64,000 nt of DNA from an uncultured bacterium (GTDB lineage Bacteria; Actinomycetota; Coriobacteriia; Coriobacteriales; Coriobacteriaceae): contig CAJMPU010000002.1 in the NCBI GenBank assembly GCA_905215505.1, positions 83,830-147,829 of the forward strand, given 5' to 3'. The position numbers and the translations under genes were made by a program. This document shows, piece after piece, positions 54,149-61,874 of this stretch. Each line of letters opens with the position of its first letter. Positions within the stretch are counted from its first letter, which is position 1. Below the pieces are notes generated by a model that searched no databases, was not told where the DNA came from, and was given only the letters and a program-made list of their open reading frames with translations.

Positions 54149-54984
54149 AAAGAGAAGCGCGTAGGCTTCGAAGCCTTATCGACGATGCCGACGCCATCAT
54201 TGTCGGCATCGGCTCGGGCATGTCGAGCGCCGCCGGGTTCAACCATTACAACCGCGCGGGCATGGCGCGCGCCGGAATGGAGGACTGGCAGCGAGCATTT
54301 GGCTTTAAGAGCCTTTTTGACGGCTTCTACCACCTCTACCCCAGCCTCGAGCAGCAATGGGCCTACTATGCGCGTTATATCGATTTCATGCTGCGCGAGC
54401 CGGCCTCACAGCCCTACCTAGACCTGCGCTCCCTCATCGGCCACAAGGACTACTTCATCCTGAGCACCAACGTGGACACCCAGGTCGAGAAGACGTTTCC
54501 CGCCGAGAGAGTCTGCAACTACCAGGGAAGCTTCGCGCACCTTCAGTGCAAGCAGCCATGCTGCGACGAGCTCTTCGACGCGAAGCCCTACGTCGAGCGC
54601 ATGCTCGCCGGCATGACGGGGTTCGAGATCCGCAGTGAGGATATCCCCCGATGCCCCCACTGCGGCTGGCAGCTCGTGCCGTGGGTGCGCGACGACACGT
54701 TTCTGCAGGGTGCGGTATGGCGCGAGAGCCTCGGACGATACGAGCGCTTTGTGCGCGAGCACAGCAGTGGCCGTGTGCTGTTGCTGGAGCTTGGCGTGGG
54801 CGAGATGACCCCCGGCATCATCACGCTCCCGTTCTGGAGCATGACCGCGAAGCTGCCGGATGCGCACCTGCTGAGCGTAAACATCTCGGGCGACTCGGCT
54901 CCGCTGCAGCTTGGAAGCAAGGCAGGGGCGATCCAGGCCGATTTGAGCACGCTGCTCTCGGCGGCGCGGGCAGGTGGCGAGTAA
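54136..54984 (+). CDS. SIR2/sirtuin-like protein 3 (class-M-like)
   Basis: 282 residues. NAD loop IIVGIGSGMSSAAGFN (21-36), ILSTNVDTQVEK (108-119), NYQGSF with Gln130-Gly131 in place of His-Gly, and zinc cysteines C138, C142/C143 and C173-PHC176. Then a LLLELGVGEMTPGI motif shared with gene 1. It overlaps gene 2 by 13 bases. A truncated duplicate lies at 57518-58198 with about nine of ten bases identical over most of its length. As with gene 1, mono-ADP-ribosyltransferase activity is possible but unproved. Confidence 0.85.
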   Translation: MPPLEREARRLRSLIDDADAIIVGIGSGMSSAAGFNHYNRAGMARAGMEDWQRAFGFKSLFDGFYHLYPSLEQQWAYYARYIDFMLREPASQPYLDLRSLIGHKDYFILSTNVDTQVEKTFPAERVCNYQGSFAHLQCKQPCCDELFDAKPYVERMLAGMTGFEIRSEDIPRCPHCGWQLVPWVRDDTFLQGAVWRESLGRYERFVREHSSGRVLLLELGVGEMTPGIITLPFWSMTAKLPDAHLLSVNISGDSAPLQLGSKAGAIQADLSTLLSAARAGGE

Positions 54985-55020
54985 CGCGGAGCGGTAGACG
55001 CGCAATGAGGTTTTAGCCGC

Positions 55021-55048
55021 AGCCTCCGAACGAGAGGGCTCGGAGGCT
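55021..55048 (+). terminator. GCCTCCGAAC hairpin after the sirtuin trio
   Basis: Arms AGCCTCCGAAC/GCTCGGAGGCT with one wobble; no T run follows. It is one of three related hairpins (see 60168 and 63888). Confidence 0.6.
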
Positions 55049-55067
55049 GGTATTCCTGAATCGCAGG

Positions 55068-55363
55068 TCACGATGGGTTATCGGAATCGCGAAGAGCGGA
55101 TACCGCCAGTAAGCCCCCTTCGGAATAGGCGTTGAGCAGCTCCTGGGTATGGGCGAACTCGGGGCCTCGTCGATAAGCGCATCGAGCAGCGCGTACTTAT
55201 CCTCGTAATGCAGATAGAACGTTCCCCGGTTGATCTCGGCGCGGCGGCAGATGTCCGCCACCGTCATCTTCGCGAAGCCGACCTCGGCCGGCAGCGCGAA
55301 GAACGCCTCCTGTATGACCGAGAGGGTGTAGCGCCGCCGGCGGTCGATCTTGGTTTCTCCCAT
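55068..55363 (-). pseudogene. Duplicate TetR regulator with internal deletion
   Basis: The first about 65 residues (KIDRRRRYTLSVIQEAFFALPAEVGFAKMT...) are nearly the same as the regulator at 51786-52337. The gene then jumps at ...LIDEA to the last part, losing about 90 codons. The join is out of frame; the original end (FAHTQELLNAYSEGG, then ending SDNPS) is in another frame to a TGA at 55068. The active frame instead runs into unrelated residues. It would lack the ligand domain. Confidence 0.85.
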
Positions 55364-55468
55364 CGCCTCTCCAATCTGAGTCGTTTGACAATGTCCAGTA
55401 GCTGTTCGTTTATCGACAGGTGCACGCGTTTGTTCATTGCCCCTGCGAAAATCAACAAGGATACTGTT

Positions 55469-55486
55469 TATAGACACCTGTTTTTA
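55469..55486 (+). promoter_or_regulatory. Degraded copy of the sirtuin operator
   Basis: TATAGACACCTGTTTTTA resembles the palindrome at 52442, with the right half altered. It precedes the truncated first sirtuin copy. Confidence 0.5.
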
Positions 55487-55505
55487 TAGCTGAAAGGGAG
55501 CACGG

Positions 55506-55706
55506 ATGACCCTGTGCGAGAAGCTCGGCATCGGGCTTGTCAGCCGATCGTTTTCCCATCGGGCCGTCTATCGAAACGGCGGCACGTCATACGATTTGAG
55601 CGATTGCGAGCCTGCTGCTTGCAAGCAAGATATCGAGGCTTTTGCCCGCAAGGTGGGGGAGGCTGATTGCGTGTTTACGGGAGAGGCAGGTAGGCAGGCG
55701 TTATGA
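55506..55706 (+). pseudogene. Truncated copy of sirtuin 1 (N-terminus only)
   Basis: 66 residues matching the beginning of sirtuin 1 (MTLCEKLGIGLVSRSFSHRAVYRNGG, then ADCVFTGE) up to the start of the NAD loop, then a different end. The original NAD loop and everything after are lost. Its stop overlaps the ATG of the radical SAM-like gene that has replaced the middle of the locus (TTATGAGC), so a ribosome reading this fragment would pass to that gene. Confidence 0.85.
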
Positions 55707-56392
55707 GCATCTGCATCAAAAATCAGATTCAGAATATGAATATCGTCATCGGCTGCACGGTGGGGTGTCCATATTGCTATGCCCGTAACAATGTGAAACG
55801 TTGGCATATGATTGACGACTTCGCTGATCCTGCGTTCTTCCCGAGCAAGCTCAAGATGATGGAAAAGAAACGCCCGCAGAACTTTCTCCTTACCGGCATG
55901 AGCGATCTCTCCGGGTGGAAGCTGGAATGGCGAGACGAGGTATTTGCAAAGATCCATGAGAATCCACAGCATCAGTTCCTGTTCCTGACCAAGAGACCCG
56001 ATTTGCTGGATTTAGATACCGACCTGGAAAACGCATGGTTCGGCGTTACGGTGACGAGGAAAGCGGAGCTGTGGCGTATCGACGCCCTTCGGAAAAACGT
56101 CAAAGCAAATCACTTCTTCGTTACTTTTGAGCCGCTATTCGACGATCCCGGTACGGTCGACCTTTCCGGAATCAACTGGATCGTCATCGGTACCATGACC
56201 GGGGCGCAGAGCAGGAAGGTTCATACGGAACCGGAGTGGGCATGGTCTTTGACGGAACAGGCGCACGCGCTTGGCATTCCAATGTTTATGAAGGAAGACC
56301 TCATCTCTGTCATAGGGGACGAAAACATGATTCAGGAATTGCCGGAAGAATTCGAAAGAGTGCTGGAGGTGCAGAGAACATGGCGGAAGTGA
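55703..56392 (+). CDS. DUF5131 / phage Gp37-like radical SAM-type protein
   Basis: 229 residues. IGCTVGCPYCYARN gives a C-x3-C-x2-C motif (about residues 18-25), followed by FLLTGMSDLSGW, FLFLTKRPDLL, WFGVTVT and WIVIGTMTGAQS, the signature of the DUF5131 (phage Gp37/Gp68) family. It may be a radical-SAM enzyme of unknown reaction, probably acting on nucleic acid. Base composition and codon use are more AT-rich than the sirtuin genes around it, pointing to horizontal origin. It overlaps the next gene by 13 bases. Confidence 0.8.
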   Translation: MSICIKNQIQNMNIVIGCTVGCPYCYARNNVKRWHMIDDFADPAFFPSKLKMMEKKRPQNFLLTGMSDLSGWKLEWRDEVFAKIHENPQHQFLFLTKRPDLLDLDTDLENAWFGVTVTRKAELWRIDALRKNVKANHFFVTFEPLFDDPGTVDLSGINWIVIGTMTGAQSRKVHTEPEWAWSLTEQAHALGIPMFMKEDLISVIGDENMIQELPEEFERVLEVQRTWRK

Positions 56393-57288
56393 TCGATGGA
56401 ACCCTCATCAATGAGGTGGAAGCAAAGAACATCATGACCAAGTCCAGCCTGCCGGTAGGCGGCTACTCGGTCAATCCCTATGTAGGCTGCACGCATGCCT
56501 GCAAGTATTGCTATGCCTCCTTTATGAAGCGCTTTACCGGACACAAGGAGGAATGGGGCACCTTTCTTGATGTGAAGCATTGGCCGGAAATCAAGAATCC
56601 GAAGAAATACGCTGGACAGCGGGTGGTTATCGGTTCTGTGACGGATGGCTACAATCCACAGGAGGAGCGATTCGGGAATACCAGGAAACTCCTGGAGCAG
56701 CTGATTGGCAGCGATGCAGATATTCTGATCTGCACAAAGTCCGATCTTGTGGTACGGGATATCGATCTGCTGAAGAAGCTTGGACGAGTGACCGTTTCAT
56801 GGTCGATCAACACGCTGGATGAGAACTTCAAGAACGATATGGACTCCGCGTCGAGCATCGAGCGTCGTATCGCTGCTATGAAGCAGGTGTATGACGAAGG
56901 TATCCGTACGGTCTGCTTCGTGTCCCCGGTATTTCCCGGCATCACGGATTTTGAGATGATTTTTGAGCGAGTAAAGGATCGGTGCGATTTGTTTTGGCTC
57001 GAAAATCTCAATCTTCGGGGTGGTTTCAAAAAATCGATCCTGGATTATATCGCCGAGAAACATCCCGATCTCGTACCGCTTTACGATGAGATCTATAACA
57101 AGCGCAACCGTAGCTATTTTGAAGCGCTTGAAGTAAAAGCCGAGGAAATGGCCGAGAAGTACGATTGCCCCTTTGTGGACAACGAAATGCCTTATGGCAG
57201 AGTCCCCCAGGGGCATCCGGTGATCGTGGACTACTTCTATCACGAGGAAGTCCGAGGGTCAGATAATAGCGGAAAAAGAAATCGTTAA
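56380..57288 (+). CDS. Radical SAM protein, SplB-like
   Basis: 302 residues from an ATG with GGAGG 10 bases upstream. YVGCTHACKYCYASF is the C-x3-C-x2-C iron-sulfur motif (about residues 36-47), followed by VVIGSVTDGYNPQEERF and TKSDLVVRDIDLL, VTVSWSINTLD, and FVSPVFPGITD. This is the layout of small radical SAM enzymes related to spore photoproduct lyase-like SplB/Rv2578c proteins. It forms a pair with the preceding DUF5131 gene. The substrate is unknown; DNA or tRNA modification is an inference. Confidence 0.85.
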   Translation: MAEVIDGTLINEVEAKNIMTKSSLPVGGYSVNPYVGCTHACKYCYASFMKRFTGHKEEWGTFLDVKHWPEIKNPKKYAGQRVVIGSVTDGYNPQEERFGNTRKLLEQLIGSDADILICTKSDLVVRDIDLLKKLGRVTVSWSINTLDENFKNDMDSASSIERRIAAMKQVYDEGIRTVCFVSPVFPGITDFEMIFERVKDRCDLFWLENLNLRGGFKKSILDYIAEKHPDLVPLYDEIYNKRNRSYFEALEVKAEEMAEKYDCPFVDNEMPYGRVPQGHPVIVDYFYHEEVRGSDNSGKRNR

Positions 57289-57517
57289 ACGGAAACCGAC
57301 GACGATTCGCTCGAGCGATTAGCGTCCACGCGTGGCTTCTGCCGATTGGCGCAACGGGCGACGGATTAAGGGATCGCTCGGGCGGATGATCCCGCTGCAG
57401 TACAGGCGGTCGCTCAATTTAGCGGCATGAGCGTTTTCGCACGGAAAACCAGTATCCCCTGTGCCGAGTTTAATCGTAGCGAATACAATGGGCACTGAGC
57501 ATCAATCGAAAGTAGTC
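57289..57517. other. Junction between radical SAM gene and third-sirtuin fragment
   Basis: 230 bases with no recognised gene. Short start codons (ATG at 57488) could open the sirtuin fragment but the sequence before 57518 does not match the intact gene. Confidence 0.5.
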
Positions 57518-58198
57518 AAGAGCCTTTTCGACGGCTTCTACCACCTCTACCCCAGCCTCGAGCAGCAGTGGGCATACTATGCGCGATACATCGACTTCAT
57601 GCTGCGCGAGCTGGCCTCGCAGCCCTATCTCGACCTACGGTCCCTCATCGGCCATAAGGACTACTTCATCCTGAGCACCAATGTGGACACCCAGGCCGAG
57701 AAGACGTTTCCCGACGAGAGAACCTGTAACTATCAGGGAAGCTTCGCGCACCTTCAGTGCAAGCAGCCATGCTGTGACGAGCTCTTCGACGCGAGCCCCT
57801 ACGTCGAGCGCATGCTCGCGGGCATGGCGGGGTTCGAGGTCCTCAGCGAGGATGTCCCCCGATGCCCGCACTGCGGCTGGCAGCTTGTGCCGTGGGTGCG
57901 CGACGACACGTTTCTGCAGGGTGCGGCCTGGCGCGAGAGCCTCGGACGATACGAGCGCTTCGTGCGCGAGCGCAGCGATCGCCGCGTGCTGTTGCTGGAG
58001 CTCGGCGTGGGCGAGATGACCCCCGGCATCATCACGCTCCCGTTCTGGAGCATGACCGCGAAGCTGCCGGATGCGCACCTGTTGAGCGTCAACATCTCGA
58101 ACGGCTCGGCTCCGCTGCAGCTCGGAAGCAAGGCAGAGGCGATTCAGGCAGATTTGGGCGCGCTGCTCTCGGCGGCGCGGACGGGCGACGGTGCTTAA
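57518..58198 (+). pseudogene. Truncated copy of sirtuin 3 (N-terminus lost)
   Basis: From KSLFDGFYHLYPS (residue 58 of sirtuin 3) to the end it matches sirtuin 3 with few changes, including NYQGSF, the cysteines and LELGVGEMT. The first 57 residues with the NAD loop are missing, so it cannot be a working sirtuin. The frame is intact for about 226 codons. An ATG at 57488 could still start translation. Its stop overlaps the convergent cupin gene by four bases. Confidence 0.85.
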
Positions 58199-58959
58199 GC
58201 CTCCTTGTTGGTCGCTTTAAGGTATGCATCGTCGCCCACGGGCTCCAGCCACTCGTTGGAGGTCTCCTCGCCCGGAACCTCCAACGCGAGATGCGAGAAC
58301 CAGCTGTCGGGCGCGGCGCCGTGCCAGTGCTTCACCCCCGGGGCGATGTTGACCACGTCGCCGGGGCGCAGCTCCTGTGCCGGCTTTCCCCACTCCTGGT
58401 AAAACCCTCGACCAGCCACGCAGACGAGGATCTGCCCACCGCCGCTTTTGGCGTGATGGACGTGCCAGTTGTTGCGGCAGCCGGGCTCGAACGTCACGTT
58501 GTGGACACCGACCTGCTCGGTGGAAAGGGGCGCGAGGTAGCTTTGCCCGATAAAGTACTTCGCGAAGGCGTCGTTGGGGGCACCGATGGGGAAAACCATC
58601 TCGTTTTGGTGCTGAGCCCTTGCGTCGGCGGCATCGTCGGCCGCCCAGACCTCCTTCGCCATGCGGAAGGCAGCCCACGCCTTGGGCCAACCCGCATAAA
58701 ACGCCGCGTGCGTAAGGATTTCCGCTATCTCCGTCCTGGTCACTCCATTGTTCTTTGCGGACATCAGGTGATATTTGAACGAAGAGTCCGTCAGCCCCTG
58801 CGACATCAGGGCAACCACCGTCACCACGCTGCGGTCGCGCAGGGAGAGCTCACTCTCTCGGCTCCACACCTCGCCGAACAGCACGTCGTCGTTGAGCTGT
58901 GCGAATTTGGGAGCGAACTCCCCCAGGGCGTCTCTGCCTGCCGTCTGTTTAACTGCCAT
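58195..58959 (-). CDS. Carboxymuconolactone decarboxylase-cupin fusion
   Basis: 254 residues from an ATG with AGGAGG 9 bases upstream. Residues 25-125 are a CMD domain (LSLRDRSVVTVVALMSQGLTDSSFKYHLMSAKNNGVTRTEIAEILTHAAFYAGWPKAW), without the C-x-x-C pair of AhpD. Residues 145-240 are a cupin with metal-ligand pattern WHVHHAKSGGGQ and LRPGDVVNIAPGVKHWHG. Such fusions act in aromatic acid or redox stress metabolism but the substrate is unknown. It precedes a flavin reductase controlled by a MerR gene; the order suggests a common response. Confidence 0.9.
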   Translation of the reverse strand: MAVKQTAGRDALGEFAPKFAQLNDDVLFGEVWSRESELSLRDRSVVTVVALMSQGLTDSSFKYHLMSAKNNGVTRTEIAEILTHAAFYAGWPKAWAAFRMAKEVWAADDAADARAQHQNEMVFPIGAPNDAFAKYFIGQSYLAPLSTEQVGVHNVTFEPGCRNNWHVHHAKSGGGQILVCVAGRGFYQEWGKPAQELRPGDVVNIAPGVKHWHGAAPDSWFSHLALEVPGEETSNEWLEPVGDDAYLKATNKEA

Positions 58960-59022
58960 GATCGATTTCCTCCTGTCGATAGTTTTGGCACAAATCTGTT
59001 TCCGCGCGGCCAAACAGCCCGG

Positions 59023-59562
59023 CTAGATTCCCATGCCCATTCGCCGCGCCTGCTCCAGAGCGGGATGCCCGGCGATTTCGCCCACGCCGTTCACGCCGCC
59101 GGCGAAAACCGTTCCAGCGAGCGTGCAGCGGGAGAAACAGTCAACCCATCCCTGCATCGCCTTTTTCGCCCCGTCGAAGGTCGAGCGCCCGTTCTCCGCC
59201 GCCGTCGCCAACAGATATGCCTCGGTGAATGCATAATCGGAGCCAAAAAGCGGGTTAGCGCGGTCCAGCATGGTTTTGAGCTGGCCGCAGACGCTGTAGT
59301 AGTAGACGGGCGTTGCAAACACCAGCACATCCGCATCGTGCATTTTGGCGGCAATTTCCACGGCATCGTCTTGGATGACGCAACGCCCCAACTTTAAGCA
59401 GGCAAGGCAGCCCCTGCAGAAGCCCATTTGCTTCTCGCGCAGACGCACGGTCTCAACGCTGTGACCTGCCTCCCGCGCGCCGTTGGCGAAAGCCTCCGCC
59501 AGCGTCTCGGAATTGCCATTCTTTCGTGGACTTGAAGAAACTATCAAAACCGTTTTGCCCAT
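59023..59562 (-). CDS. NADPH-dependent FMN reductase family protein (B)
   Basis: 179 residues. Loop VLIVSSSPRKNGNSETLAEAFANGAREAG, C-x-x-C (GFCRGCLAC), DDAVEIAAKMHDADVLVFATPVYYYSV and NPLFG. It is a flavodoxin-fold oxidoreductase like that at 51048. It is divergent from the MerR gene, with a MerR-type operator in the promoter, so it is probably induced by a thiol- or electrophile-reactive signal. The CMD-cupin gene is 63 bases downstream on the same strand. Confidence 0.88.
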   Translation of the reverse strand: MGKTVLIVSSSPRKNGNSETLAEAFANGAREAGHSVETVRLREKQMGFCRGCLACLKLGRCVIQDDAVEIAAKMHDADVLVFATPVYYYSVCGQLKTMLDRANPLFGSDYAFTEAYLLATAAENGRSTFDGAKKAMQGWVDCFSRCTLAGTVFAGGVNGVGEIAGHPALEQARRMGMGI

Positions 59563-59613
59563 TACGGAACACCCCTTGCGCTCCCGATTTACATTATCGA
59601 CAATGACGGTAAT

Positions 59614-59633
59614 ACCTAAACCTAACTTTAGGT
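59614..59633. promoter_or_regulatory. MerR-type operator between flavin reductase and MerR gene
   Basis: ACCTAAACCTAACTTTAGGT is a 7+6+7 palindrome. Read on the minus strand it lies between TTGACC and TATTAC, the promoter of the flavin reductase operon, as expected for a MerR activator. Confidence 0.65.
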
Positions 59634-59667
59634 CAAGGAACGAGCTCGAGATTTATCCGGAGGGGCC

Positions 59668-60108
59668 ATGTACACAATCGGACAGGTGGCGGAGATGTTC
59701 GGTCTGCCCGCCTCCACGCTGCGGTATTACGACAAACAGGGATTGTTCCCGGGACTGGAGCGGGCGTCCGGCATCCGTCGATTCGGCGATAAGGAACTCG
59801 AGGCGCTCCGGGTCATCGAATGCCTCAAGAAGGCGGGGATGGAGATCAAGGACATCCGGCTGTTCATGGAATGGTGCGCGGAGGGACCCTCGACATACCC
59901 CCAGCGCAAGGCCATGTTCGAGGAGCGAAAGGCCCATATGGAGGAGGAGATCGCGAAGATGAACCGTGCGCTGGACATGCTGAAGTACAAATGTTGGTTC
60001 TACGAGCAGCTGAGTCAGGGCGAAAACGAGGCCGAACTAAGGGCCATGATTCCCGACGGTTTGCCGACAGAGATTAAAGAGGCCTACGAGAACGCCCACG
60101 CCCGATAG
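59668..60108 (+). CDS. MerR family regulator
   Basis: 146 residues. N-terminal winged helix with IGQVAEMFGLPASTLRYYDKQGLFPGLERASGIRRFGDKELEALRVIECLKKAGM, then a long dimerisation helix (KAMFEERKAHMEEEIAKMNRALDMLKYKCWFYEQL). There is no cysteine cluster for metal binding; one Cys in KYKCW may sense redox or electrophile signals. It is divergent from the flavin reductase operon and the MerR operator lies between. It ends at a strong hairpin. Confidence 0.9.
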   Translation: MYTIGQVAEMFGLPASTLRYYDKQGLFPGLERASGIRRFGDKELEALRVIECLKKAGMEIKDIRLFMEWCAEGPSTYPQRKAMFEERKAHMEEEIAKMNRALDMLKYKCWFYEQLSQGENEAELRAMIPDGLPTEIKEAYENAHAR

Positions 60109-60167
60109 TGCCGCCCGATGCTCGGAGGGCTTCGACGAGGAGTCGTTTTCGGGCAGGAATGCAAGGA

Positions 60168-60201
60168 AAAGGCCTCCGAACCAGAGGGTTCGGAGGCCTT
60201 T
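60168..60201 (+). terminator. Terminator of the MerR gene, GCCTCCGAAC family
   Basis: Arms AAAGGCCTCCGAACC/GGTTCGGAGGCCTTT with a 4-base loop, followed by ATT. It is a perfect 15-bp stem, 59 bases after the MerR stop. Confidence 0.85.
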
Positions 60202-60772
60202 ATTCCCGTTATTTCGCTGGTGGCTTTGCTTTGCGGCGATGTCAAAACAACATCAGACGATACTCGGCAGTACTAAAACGCGAGTTCAGAACACAGTTCC
60301 CGCTATTCCCACTCGATGGCTTCGGTTCTGCCGTCCCGTCATTCCAGTTACACCCAGTTTTCGGCATCGACACGGAACGCGTGCCGCCGAATGACGCGAT
60401 GTCGCGTTTCGTCGGCTTCGGGGACAAAAGTTGGGACAACCTCAAAAACTTTTTTCAAACTCAGGGCTTTGAGTTTTTGTTTTTGTCCCAAAGTGCGCGG
60501 CGGGTCGCCTTTGGAGGCTCGATGGCGCCGAAAACGCCCGTTTTGAAACTCAACCGCCCTTTTGCCTGCAAGCCGCCAGCTGCAATCGCAAGTGAATTAA
60601 CGCGGGCGGCTTGCGCGCCATTTGCAAAACCCCAGGTCGCAGGTCTTCGCCATTCGTGAACAAAGTGAGTAGTCTCAGGTGGCTTGCTTGTGAGTTGGCG
60701 AACGGGCCTTCAGGATTCAGGGCAAACATGCTGGTAGAATAGGATTCTCAAATCAATGACAGGAGAACGAGC
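60202..60772. other. 570-base gap with hairpins ahead of the Abi gene
   Basis: No protein gene that I can defend. A nested inverted repeat lies at 60431-60491 (TTGGGACAA/TTGTCCCAA enclosing AAACTCA/TGAGTTT), and a hairpin at 60568-60614 (GCAAGCCGCC/GGCGGCTTGC). Just before the Abi gene, TGGTAGAATAG at 60731 resembles the -10 of the first RNA gene. The stretch may be remnant mobile-element sequence. Confidence 0.5.
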
Positions 60773-61735
60773 ATGGCCGAACCCCACGATAGGAAGCCGA
60801 TCCTCACGATCGAGCAGCAGATAGAGCACCTCAAGCAGAAGGGCGTAGCCTTCGAGCTGTGTTCCGAGGAAGAGGCCGAGGACTACCTGCGCGACAAGTG
60901 CAACTTCTTCAAGCTCGCATCCTATCGCAAACTCTTCTCGAAATACGAGGGAGGCCCGCGCGACGGCCGCTACGTAGACCTCGACTTCGGCCAGCTGCGC
61001 CTGCTCGCGGCGCTCGACCAGGAGCTGCGCCACGCCCTGCTCGGCATGACGCTCGACATCGAGCACTTCCAGAAGGTGACACTGCTTCGCGAGATGGAGG
61101 ACCGTGGAGAGGACGGCTACGCCATCGTGGCCGACTACATGGCATCGCTTACCACTGCAAACAGGGAGTACCGCCTGCGCGAGCTCAAGATGAGCGGCCG
61201 CAGCCCCTACAGCTCGAGCCTCTACGCGAAGTACTCCGGCGACATGCCTGCCTGGGCCTTCCTTGAGCTCACCTCGTTCGGCACCCTCATCGACTTCGTG
61301 CGCTTCTGCGCCAGGCGATGGGGCGACAGGCGCCTCGAGGCCTCCCACTACGACCTCAAGCGCGTGAAGTCCGTCCGCAACTGCGCCGCGCACGGCTCGT
61401 GCCTGATCAACTGCTTCGCCGAGAGGGGCGCCGCCCGGGGCTCGGCGTCCAGCGGCGTCTCCCGAAGGGTGGCCGCCGTGGGAATTCCCAAGGCGACCAG
61501 GAGGAAGTGGATGGGGAATACGGCCATGCAGGAGGTCGCGACCGTGCTCGTGGCGCACTCCGGCTTGGTACCCGAGGGCTCCTCGCGCTCGCGCGCCGCA
61601 TCCGAGCTCGCCGAGATGTTCGCCAGGGCCGACGGCGAAACCGAGGCGCTGCCCGACAAGGGGCCCGACGCCGCAGCTCGCTCCGCGCTCGAGTTCCTTC
61701 GCAGGTTGACAGAATCGCTCGGGTTGGTAGAATAG
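60773..61735 (+). CDS. Abi family HEPN protein (AbiD/AbiF-like)
   Basis: 320 residues from an ATG with AGGAG 7 bases upstream. N-terminal Abi_2 pattern: KPILTIEQQIEHLKQKGV, then YLRDKCNFFKLASYRKLF, LDQELRHALLGMTLDIEHFQKV. The HEPN ribonuclease motif R-x4-H is R202-NCAA-H207, in KSVRNCAAHGSCLIN. A C-terminal region of about 110 residues is Ala- and Arg-rich and less conserved. Abi_2 proteins abort phage infection by cutting RNA, and are toxic unless restrained. Two small RNA genes follow at once, the first promoter lying inside the end of this gene. This suggests RNA-based control of the protein. Phage-defence role is inference from the family. Confidence 0.85.
   Translation: MAEPHDRKPILTIEQQIEHLKQKGVAFELCSEEEAEDYLRDKCNFFKLASYRKLFSKYEGGPRDGRYVDLDFGQLRLLAALDQELRHALLGMTLDIEHFQKVTLLREMEDRGEDGYAIVADYMASLTTANREYRLRELKMSGRSPYSSSLYAKYSGDMPAWAFLELTSFGTLIDFVRFCARRWGDRRLEASHYDLKRVKSVRNCAAHGSCLINCFAERGAARGSASSGVSRRVAAVGIPKATRRKWMGNTAMQEVATVLVAHSGLVPEGSSRSRAASELAEMFARADGETEALPDKGPDAAARSALEFLRRLTESLGLVE
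61706..61733 (+). promoter_or_regulatory. Promoter of RNA gene 1 (inside abi 3' end)
   Basis: TTGACA and TAGAAT are separated by 16 bases. The -35 is a perfect consensus, the -10 differs by one base. It overlaps the last codons of the abi gene. Confidence 0.75.
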
Positions 61736-61739
61736 CCTG

Positions 61740-61801
61740 CAGATAGCAAAACCTTCACGGTTTTAGGGGCGGACTTGCGCAAGCGACTCTGCCCTATTTT
61801 T
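61740..61801 (+). ncRNA. Abi-linked small RNA 1
   Basis: About 60 bases after the promoter. It has a 5' segment AGATAGC, hairpin 1 (AAAACC-TTCAC-GGTTTT, 61748-61764) and hairpin 2 (61764-61796), a bulged stem TAGGG.../...CCCTA with a GCAA tetraloop, ended by TTTTT. Hairpin 2 with the T run is an intrinsic terminator. The second copy below repeats the architecture with changed sequence. Confidence 0.7.
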
Positions 61802-61840
61802 ATATTCACTCGCTATAGGAGACGGGTGATACCTGGGTCA

Positions 61841-61868
61841 ATGACAGAACTGAGAAGCCCGGAATAAT
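61841..61868 (+). promoter_or_regulatory. Promoter of RNA gene 2
   Basis: ATGACA and AATAAT with 16 bases between, matching position by position the promoter of RNA gene 1. Confidence 0.6.
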
Positions 61869-61874
61869 GGAGCC

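Noticed and set aside
60308..60325. guaA-like end (TTCCCACTCGATGG)
   Set aside because: Short similarity to the reverse of a protein end I-E-W-E only; flanks do not continue the match.
60108..60659. Plus-strand frame after the MerR gene
   Set aside because: It runs through a terminator hairpin and repeat-like sequence and has no recognisable protein character.
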